A stretch of 64,000 nucleotides of DNA from Microbacterium mitrae (GTDB lineage Bacteria > Actinomycetota > Actinomycetes > Actinomycetales > Microbacteriaceae), in contig NZ_VRSW01000001.1 in NCBI RefSeq assembly GCF_008017445.1, positions 620,001 through 684,000 of the forward strand. The letters run 5' to 3'. This document shows positions 58,619 to 64,000 of this stretch, piece by piece (within the stretch, counting starts at the first letter, position 1; each line of letters begins with the position of its first letter). The translations under genes and the position numbers were made by a program. Under the pieces are notes generated by a model. It had not been told where the DNA came from. It saw only the letters and a program-made list of their open reading frames with translations, and searched no databases.

Positions 58619-59790
58619 CGGGCCCGCCTTTCTCTCGGTACGGTTTTCCAGATCAAATCATCGTGATTCACGGTGCCTTCACGCCAGGATCCGCTTGCCA
58701 GCGATACGGCGACAACGTTGGCGAATGCGGCGAGCGGAACCGCGAACAGCGCGCCGGGGATGCCAGCGATCATGGCGCCGCCTGCGACGGCGAGCACCAC
58801 GGCCAGCGGGTGCACCTTGACGGCGGCGCCCATCAGCAGCGGTTGCAGCAGGTGACTCTCGATCTGCTGCACGGCAAGTACGCCGACGAGCATCCACAGC
58901 GCAATCAGCGGGCCGTTATACACCAGCGCGAGGAACACCGCGAGAGCGCCCGTGACGACGGCACCAATGAAGGGCACGAAAGATCCGAGGAACACCAGCA
59001 CCGCGACCGGAACGGCCATGGGAACTCCCAGCCCGAAGGCCACGGCACCAATACCGATCGCGTCGATCGTTGCGACCAGCAACTGGGTGCGCGCGTAGTT
59101 TCGTACCGTCTTCCATCCGGCGCGAGCCGAAGCGTCAACGGCGGGGCGTGCGGTGCGCGGAAACAGTCGGAGCGTCCACCGCCAAATGCCGGCACCATCA
59201 GCCAGCAGGCAGATCAAGATGAACAGGACCAACAGCGCGCCGGTGGCGATGTGCCCGACGGTGGAGCCAACGGCCAACACGCCCTGAATGAGAGCCTGCG
59301 CTTGTTCTTGCAGCAGCTTGAATCCCTCGGCAAACCACGCGTTGAAGTCGTCAGCGCTGATCTGCAGCGGACTCTCCGCTAGATACTGCTGTAGCGCCTG
59401 AATGCCTTCAACGGTTCGGGCGCGAACTTCGGGCAGTTGGCGTGAAATCTGCCAGATGGCGAGCCACATGAGCCCCGAAATAATGGCGATCGTGCTGACC
59501 ATGACGATGATGATCGAAAGCCAGCGCGGCACGCGGTGCCCGTTGAGCCAGTCAAAGAAGGGCGCAACCAGTGCACTGATCAAGAGCGCAACCAACAGCG
59601 GGATAACGAGCAGCTTGAGCTGGATGATGAGGAAAACAACGCCGGCAACGGCGAGCCCTACCACCAGCAATCGCCATGAGTACGCCGTCGCAACCTGCAG
59701 CCCGTGCGGAACGGGCGCGGAACCCTCCCCCGCTTGTGGCCGGGCGCGCACGGCATCCCAAAATCGGGAGTTGCGCCGTTCGTCAGCCAT
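58615..59790 (-). CDS. AI-2E family transporter (second)
   Basis: The 391-residue membrane protein has the same layout as the one at 5898-7031: helices at about 38-80 and 88-112, a long amphipathic middle, and C-terminal helices with VPMAVPVAVLVFLGSFVPFI. The two differ widely in sequence, so they probably have different substrates. It is coupled to ilvA by a four-base ATGA-type overlap, which is unexpected and may indicate shared expression only. Confidence 0.85.
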   Translation of the reverse strand: MADERRNSRFWDAVRARPQAGEGSAPVPHGLQVATAYSWRLLVVGLAVAGVVFLIIQLKLLVIPLLVALLISALVAPFFDWLNGHRVPRWLSIIIVMVSTIAIISGLMWLAIWQISRQLPEVRARTVEGIQALQQYLAESPLQISADDFNAWFAEGFKLLQEQAQALIQGVLAVGSTVGHIATGALLVLFILICLLADGAGIWRWTLRLFPRTARPAVDASARAGWKTVRNYARTQLLVATIDAIGIGAVAFGLGVPMAVPVAVLVFLGSFVPFIGAVVTGALAVFLALVYNGPLIALWMLVGVLAVQQIESHLLQPLLMGAAVKVHPLAVVLAVAGGAMIAGIPGALFAVPLAAFANVVAVSLASGSWREGTVNHDDLIWKTVPRERRAR

Positions 59791-59834
59791 TTACACAGTC
59801 TAGGACTGTCGGTGGGTCGCATTACGCTGGGGTC

Positions 59835-61061
59835 GTGGTCGATTCTCTCTCCCGTCGTCAGGCCCAGCGCATCACCCTCGCCGCCCAAGGGTTCGGTCGC
59901 CGCCGCCCGCCGACGCCGACGGCAAAACACCTCCATGCGGTGATGCGCGATATCGGCGTCTTGCAGATCGATAGCGTCAATGTCTTTGCGCGCAGCCACT
60001 ACATGCCGATGTTCTCCCGCGTCGGCGCGTACGATCCGGCGCTATTAGACGCCGCCATGTTTGGCGAGGGTGGCGACTATGTGGAGTACTGGGCTCACGT
60101 CGCGACCCTGGTTCCGGTATCCGACTGGAACCTGTGGAACTTTCGCATGGTGGCCAATCGCGAAAAGTACGGCGAGCACGCTGGTGGCTGGGTCTCGGAA
60201 AACGCCGCAACCATGCAGTGGGTGCGCGAGGAGCTTGCCGCCCGTGGGCCGCTGCGTCCCGCGGAGATCGAAGACGACGCCCACCAGGGCGCGCGAGGCC
60301 CGTGGTGGGACTGGAACCGCGTGAAGCAGGCGTTGGAGTACATGTTTTTGTTTGGCGAGGTGGCCGTCGCCGGGCGCCGCGGCTTTGAGCGCCGGTATGG
60401 CCTCGCCGAGCAGGTGATACCGGCGGCGCATCGTGACTCTCCCCTGCCACGCACCGATGCCATTCGCGAGTTGATGAGCCGGGCGCTCGCCTCGTACGGT
60501 GTCGCCACCACGGCCGATCTCGCCGACTACTACCGCATTACGATCGCTGACGCGTCCAGCGCGCTCGCCGACCTGCGTGACGCCGGCATCGCCATCCCCA
60601 CCGAAGTTGAGGGGTGGAGCCGCAATAACAAACCGTTGCCGGCCTGGCGGCACCGCGACGCGGTCGCGGCGCGCGCCATTCCCCGCGCCGCCCTGCTCAC
60701 GCCCTTTGATCCGCTGGTGTGGTTCCGCGATCGGGCAGCACGGCTGTACGACTTCGACTACCGCATTGAGATTTACACGCCAGCCGCCAAGCGAAAGTTC
60801 GGGTACTACTCGCTACCCGTCTTAGCCGATGGCGACGTCGTGGGGCGCGTTGACCTCAAGGCTGATCGCGCCCGCTCCACCCTGCTCGTTCAGTCGGCGT
60901 GGTGGGAGGCAGACGCGGCGGCAAAACATGCCGAGGCCGTCGCCGATGAGCTGCGTCTCGCGGCACGCTGGCAGGGCCTGGAATCGATCAGCGTGTCATC
61001 CTGGGGCACGGCTACCGCCGACCTGCACGCGGCGCTTCCTGGCGCCGCACGGCACGCGTGA
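59835..61061 (+). CDS. YcaQ-type winged-helix DNA glycosylase family protein
   Basis: About 408 residues of the DUF1006/HTH_42 family that includes crosslink-repair glycosylases YcaQ/AlkX. The active-site Q-x-D is seen in IGVLQIDSVNVFARSHYMPM, and winged-helix units follow (REELAARGPLRPAEIEDDAH; MSRALASYGVATTADLADYY), ending in the beta domain FDPLVWFRDRAARLYDFDYR. These enzymes remove alkylated bases including interstrand crosslinks. I start at GTG 59835; the ribosome site is weak. Divergent from the AI-2E gene. Confidence 0.85.
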   Translation: MVDSLSRRQAQRITLAAQGFGRRRPPTPTAKHLHAVMRDIGVLQIDSVNVFARSHYMPMFSRVGAYDPALLDAAMFGEGGDYVEYWAHVATLVPVSDWNLWNFRMVANREKYGEHAGGWVSENAATMQWVREELAARGPLRPAEIEDDAHQGARGPWWDWNRVKQALEYMFLFGEVAVAGRRGFERRYGLAEQVIPAAHRDSPLPRTDAIRELMSRALASYGVATTADLADYYRITIADASSALADLRDAGIAIPTEVEGWSRNNKPLPAWRHRDAVAARAIPRAALLTPFDPLVWFRDRAARLYDFDYRIEIYTPAAKRKFGYYSLPVLADGDVVGRVDLKADRARSTLLVQSAWWEADAAAKHAEAVADELRLAARWQGLESISVSSWGTATADLHAALPGAARHA

Positions 61062-61080
61062 CACCGCCGATAGATACGAG

Positions 61081-61110
61081 TTCGGCCCGGCGCTCATGCA
61101 CCGGGCCGAA
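61081..61110. terminator. bidirectional terminator between the YcaQ-type gene and lemA
   Basis: TTCGGCCCGG and CCGGGCCGAA are perfect 10-bp arms around a ten-base loop, between two convergent genes. Confidence 0.8.
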
Positions 61111-61120
61111 ATCAAAGACT

Positions 61121-61690
61121 CTAGAACTGAACGCGTGGCGGCTCTGAGATAGCCGCACCGTCAAGAACTTCAAAGAACTCGCGCTCCGTGAAGCCCAGGC
61201 TTCGAGCGAACAGGTTGTTCGGGAACACCTTGATCTTCGTGTTCAGCTCACGCACGCCACCGTTGTAGAAGCGACGCGAGGCCTGAATCTTGTCTTCGGT
61301 GTCAACGATTGCCTCCTGCAACTGCAGGTAGTTCTGGCTCGCCTGCAGGGCAGGATACGCCTCGGCAACCGCGAACAGGCTCTTCAGAGCGCGCTCCATG
61401 TGGCCTTCGGCAACACCGGCAGTGGCCGGCGACGTTGCCGACAGCGTCTCAGCGCGAGCGCGGGTTACGTTCTCGAAGACCGCCTTTTCGTGCGCGGCAT
61501 AGCCCTTGACCGTCTCGATCAGGTTTGGAATGAGATCGGCGCGACGCTTGAGTTGCACCGTGATGTCGCTCCAGGCCTCATCGACGCGCACGTTCAACGC
61601 GACGAGGGCGTTGTACGTCGCCCACAGGTAGATTGCACCGATAACCACGATCGCCACGACGATCAGCACCGGGATTAGCCATTCCCACAT
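61121..61690 (-). CDS. lemA: LemA family protein
   Basis: The 189-residue protein has one N-terminal helix (about 4-26), then the LemA helical-bundle sequence: YNALVALNVRVDEAWSDITV, QLKRRADLIPNLIETVKGYA, SQNYLQLQEAIVDTEDKIQA and RRFYNGGVRELNTKIKVFPN. The function of LemA proteins is poorly known. It stands alone with no TPM-domain partner adjacent. Confidence 0.92.
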   Translation of the reverse strand: MWEWLIPVLIVVAIVVIGAIYLWATYNALVALNVRVDEAWSDITVQLKRRADLIPNLIETVKGYAAHEKAVFENVTRARAETLSATSPATAGVAEGHMERALKSLFAVAEAYPALQASQNYLQLQEAIVDTEDKIQASRRFYNGGVRELNTKIKVFPNNLFARSLGFTEREFFEVLDGAAISEPPRVQF

Positions 61691-61773
61691 TGTTGTGAGC
61701 CCCCTTCTTTCGCTTCACATCCTATCGGCGCGGCTCGCACTGTCGAAGTGTGCGCCGACGACTCTCAGGGAGT

Positions 61774-63087
61774 TCACGCCCCCAGCACGCGGTCAAGGTA
61801 GGCGTTGCGAAAGAGCCGCTCCGGATCCATTTCGTTGCGCAGGGCAACGAAGTCATCGAATCGCGGGTAGCGCTCTCGCAGTTCGTCGGCACCGAGGGTG
61901 TGCATCTTGCCCCAGTGCGGACGCCCGCCGTATTGCGTCATGATCTCCTCGACGGCGCGGAAGTACTCGCTGGGGTCCTCGCGCCAGTAGCGATGCACGG
62001 CAATGTACGCGGTCTCCCGCCCGTGCGCGGTAGAGAGCATGAGATCGTCGGCGGCGGCAAAGCGCACCTCGACCGGGAACGAAATGTTCCACCGCTTGCG
62101 CTTGATAACGGCTCGCAATTCGTCAAATGCCGCCGCTACGTTGTTCGCCGGGATGGCGTACTCCATCTCCCGAAACCGCACCGTGCGCGATTGGGTCAGC
62201 ACGCGGGCGGAATGATCGGTGTACTCGCGTGAGCCGGTGAGCTGGGTGGCGATGCGAGAAACGTGCGGGACCACGGCGGGCACGACACGTCCGAGCGCGC
62301 ACGTGACGCGGAAGACGCCGTTGGCGAGCAGAGTCTCATCGAGCCATTTGGATACGGCGGGCAGCGGGTGGCGCTTCTCGCTCTCGGGCAGCCGGGTGTC
62401 TTCCTTCGTGAGTGCATACGTGGTTCCGGGAAACCAGTAGAACTCAAAATGGTCAACGCCCGCGGTGCGCTCGTGAAGGGTGGCGATGACCTCGTCAATC
62501 GGCTCGCGGCGTTCTACCGCGTGCAGCAAGAATGCGGGCACACACTGCACGGTCACGTCGACCAGAATCCCCAGCGCCCCGAGGCCCAGGGCTATCGCGG
62601 GCAACAGCTCCGGCGAGTGGTCTTCATCGATGGTGCGAAATTCGCCATCGGCCGTCACGATGGTTGCGCCAACGATCTGGGTGGAAATTCCGCCGAACCG
62701 AGAACCGGTGCCGTGCGTTCCGGTCGAAATCGCGCCGCTGATGGACTGTCTGTCGATATCGCCCAGATTTTGCATCGCCAGCCCGTAGGGCGAAAGCAAC
62801 GCCGGAATCTGATGCAACTTGGTTCCGGCTTTCAGCGTGACGCGGCTTCGCGCCTCGTCGACGCTGACGAGGCCGGTGAGATCGATCAGATCAAGCAGCA
62901 CGCCCGGCGCGACCGCGATCCCCGTGAACGAGTGACCGGAACCAACGGCCTTGATGGCCATGCCACGGTGCTTGGCTGCAACGACCGCTCGCTGCACGGC
63001 CTCCGCCGACCGCGGAAACTCCGTGCGTTGCGGGCGAACGCTGGCCGATCGAGCCCAGTTCTGCCAGTTGCCACCTGGTCGTGTCAC
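61774..63087 (-). CDS. FAD-linked sugar-lactone oxidase (D-arabinono-1,4-lactone oxidase type)
   Basis: The 437-residue flavoenzyme has an FAD-binding 4 domain: VGSGHSFTGIAVAPGVLLDL near 48-67, where the His after S-G in other members can carry covalent FAD, and GDIDRQSISGAISTGTHGTG near 110. The C-terminal ALO domain ends with GGRPHWGKMHTLGADELRER, whose H-W-G-K motif is diagnostic. It oxidises an aldonolactone or alditol with O2. Its ATG overlaps the stop of the upstream racemase-like gene, so the two are co-expressed. Confidence 0.9.
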   Translation of the reverse strand: MTRPGGNWQNWARSASVRPQRTEFPRSAEAVQRAVVAAKHRGMAIKAVGSGHSFTGIAVAPGVLLDLIDLTGLVSVDEARSRVTLKAGTKLHQIPALLSPYGLAMQNLGDIDRQSISGAISTGTHGTGSRFGGISTQIVGATIVTADGEFRTIDEDHSPELLPAIALGLGALGILVDVTVQCVPAFLLHAVERREPIDEVIATLHERTAGVDHFEFYWFPGTTYALTKEDTRLPESEKRHPLPAVSKWLDETLLANGVFRVTCALGRVVPAVVPHVSRIATQLTGSREYTDHSARVLTQSRTVRFREMEYAIPANNVAAAFDELRAVIKRKRWNISFPVEVRFAAADDLMLSTAHGRETAYIAVHRYWREDPSEYFRAVEEIMTQYGGRPHWGKMHTLGADELRERYPRFDDFVALRNEMDPERLFRNAYLDRVLGA

Positions 63088-64000
63088 AAGAATGCCTTTC
63101 CTTCTCCGCGATACGTCGGAATCTCATCGACCACCGCACCGTTCTCAACGACATGAAACGATGCGACGCGTTCCGATCCTTCGCCACTTTTTGCGTGACG
63201 CATCCACACGCGATCCCCCACCCGAAGGGTGCGGGCGGTGCGTCCGCGCAGCGGCGTCTGCACCTCGCCTGCGCCCTCGCGACTCAGTGTGCGTAGTCCC
63301 GTTGGCCAGGCCGCGCGGGGCTGACGGGATGCCGCGGGTGGGCCGGAGGCAATCCAGCCACCGCCGAGAATGGTGGCGATGTCGGTGGTGGGCTTTCGCA
63401 CGACGTCGAAGGCGAATGCCGACGCGGGCGCCGGGTCAAAGCCCTGATAGTCGTCAAAGAGCGTGCCGGCGAGAAACCCGCTGCCAGCGGTGAGCTCCGT
63501 CACTGCGTTGTCGGCGGCGGTGTATTCCAGCGATCCGGTGCCACCACCGTTGACAAACTCGAGGTCAGCGATGCCACGCACCCTGGCCACAATGTCGCCG
63601 CGACGCTCGACAAGTTCGGTGCCCGACTGACGCTTCATCCACCGCATCAGGCCGTCTTGGCGACCACTGGCATCCGTCTGCCCGGCAATTTGCGCCTCGT
63701 ACATCATCACTCCGACGAGCGCGAAGCCCGGCCGGCTGGCAACGCGGGCAGCAAACGCCGCGACGTCAGCCGCTGAATACAATGGCGAGCGTCGAACACC
63801 AACATGACCGAGCGCCGGTGCGCGCCACGACGCATCCGCGTCGATGGCCACTCGAATGGTGGGGCGCGTCTGTGGCGGCGCAATGGCGTCAATCAAGTCG
63901 AGTTGCGCGGCATCATCGATCATCAGCGTGATGCGCGATGCTGCCCGCTCGTCTGCGAGCAACCGCCCAAGCGCCGCGCGATCCGTGGTTGGGTACCCCA
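63084..64000 (-). CDS. alanine racemase/D-threonine-aldolase-like PLP enzyme, N-terminus beyond the window
   Basis: The frame is open to the right edge; about 304 C-terminal residues are present. It resembles fold-type III PLP proteins of the D-threonine aldolase/amino-acid deaminase group: an alpha/beta barrel with IRVAIDADASWRAP, FALVGVMMYEAQIAG, FVNGGGTGSLEYTA (phosphate loop) and a C-terminal beta domain with RVGDRVWMRHAKSGEGSERV, which has the metal-site character of D-serine dehydratase-like enzymes. The PLP lysine should lie right of the window. It overlaps the lactone-oxidase gene by four bases, suggesting a linked pathway. Confidence 0.8.
   Translation of the reverse strand, partial: GYPTTDRAALGRLLADERAASRITLMIDDAAQLDLIDAIAPPQTRPTIRVAIDADASWRAPALGHVGVRRSPLYSAADVAAFAARVASRPGFALVGVMMYEAQIAGQTDASGRQDGLMRWMKRQSGTELVERRGDIVARVRGIADLEFVNGGGTGSLEYTAADNAVTELTAGSGFLAGTLFDDYQGFDPAPASAFAFDVVRKPTTDIATILGGGWIASGPPAASRQPRAAWPTGLRTLSREGAGEVQTPLRGRTARTLRVGDRVWMRHAKSGEGSERVASFHVVENGAVVDEIPTYRGEGKAFL

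Noticed and set aside
1..64000. GGAACC as a polar Chi- or KOPS-type signal
   Set aside because: The two orientations are about equally frequent along the plus strand, while such signals are strongly strand-biased.
1..64000. tRNA or rRNA genes
   Set aside because: No stretch shows a cloverleaf with T-loop GTTCRA in context or conserved rRNA segments.

Overview
The window is chromosomal DNA of a high-GC actinobacterium, most likely a member of the Microbacteriaceae. The clues are the base composition, families typical of Actinobacteria (DUF6264, DUF4245, DUF4307, PIN-PhoH), GTG/TTG starts behind GGAGG-type ribosome sites, and the housekeeping order ychF ... rmuC ... glpX/fbaA - DUF6264 - ispH - xseA - xseB - DUF4245 - carbonic anhydrase - fumC ... 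PhoH2 - uppS - hemolysin III - DUF4307 - greA - ilvA. I cannot name the genus. I see no rRNA or tRNA gene, CRISPR array, transposase or integrase.

Layout. 1-405 is the end of a gene entering from the left, followed by a 480-base gene-free stretch with a 33-bp tandem repeat. 0.9-7.0 kb holds an ABC exporter, a DUF1345 protein, a DHA2-type MFS exporter, a tiny Cys-rich protein and an AI-2E family permease. 7.1-14.5 kb is one tightly coupled leftward operon: a lipoprotein-anchored peptide/nickel-type ABC importer with a luciferase-like flavin monooxygenase and two carboxymuconolactone-decarboxylase/AhpD-fold proteins. It matches the KPN_01854/KPN_01858/Avi_7169/Avi_7170 type of cluster, whose substrate is unknown. 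14.6-26.2 kb is a mixed stretch of small enzymes, acetyltransferases, an HxlR regulator and unknown proteins.

The most unusual region is 26.25-34.76 kb. Six or seven directly repeated copies of the reverse complement of the ychF 3' end divide it into short cassettes: an acetyltransferase remnant; a membrane-anchored NUDIX protein; an HTH protein plus a Clp-N/SRPBCC protein; a nucleotidyltransferase-like pair plus a one-helix membrane protein; and an ArsR - P1B-type ATPase - thioredoxin-fold metal operon. The array ends exactly at the ychF stop codon. It contains no recombinase.

From 34.7 kb to the right end the window is conserved backbone: YchF, a methyltransferase, a DEDDh exonuclease, RmuC, the gluconeogenic/glycolytic pair GlpX/FbaA, IspH, exonuclease VII, carbonic anhydrase, fumarase, a two-component system, PhoH2, UppS, GreA, IlvA and others. 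The gene-poor stretch 38.7-40.4 kb is full of repeats.

A second global signal is the hexamer GGAACC/GGTTCC, usually as CGGAACC. I counted about 120 copies by eye in both orientations, against roughly 45 expected from composition at about 65% GC. It lies in genes, intergenic repeats and one perfect terminator palindrome, and is nearly absent from about 25.7 to 35.8 kb, the stretch covering the cassette array and ychF. This looks like a selected genome-wide word, of the kind known as DNA uptake sequences elsewhere, and it independently marks the cassettes as foreign DNA.
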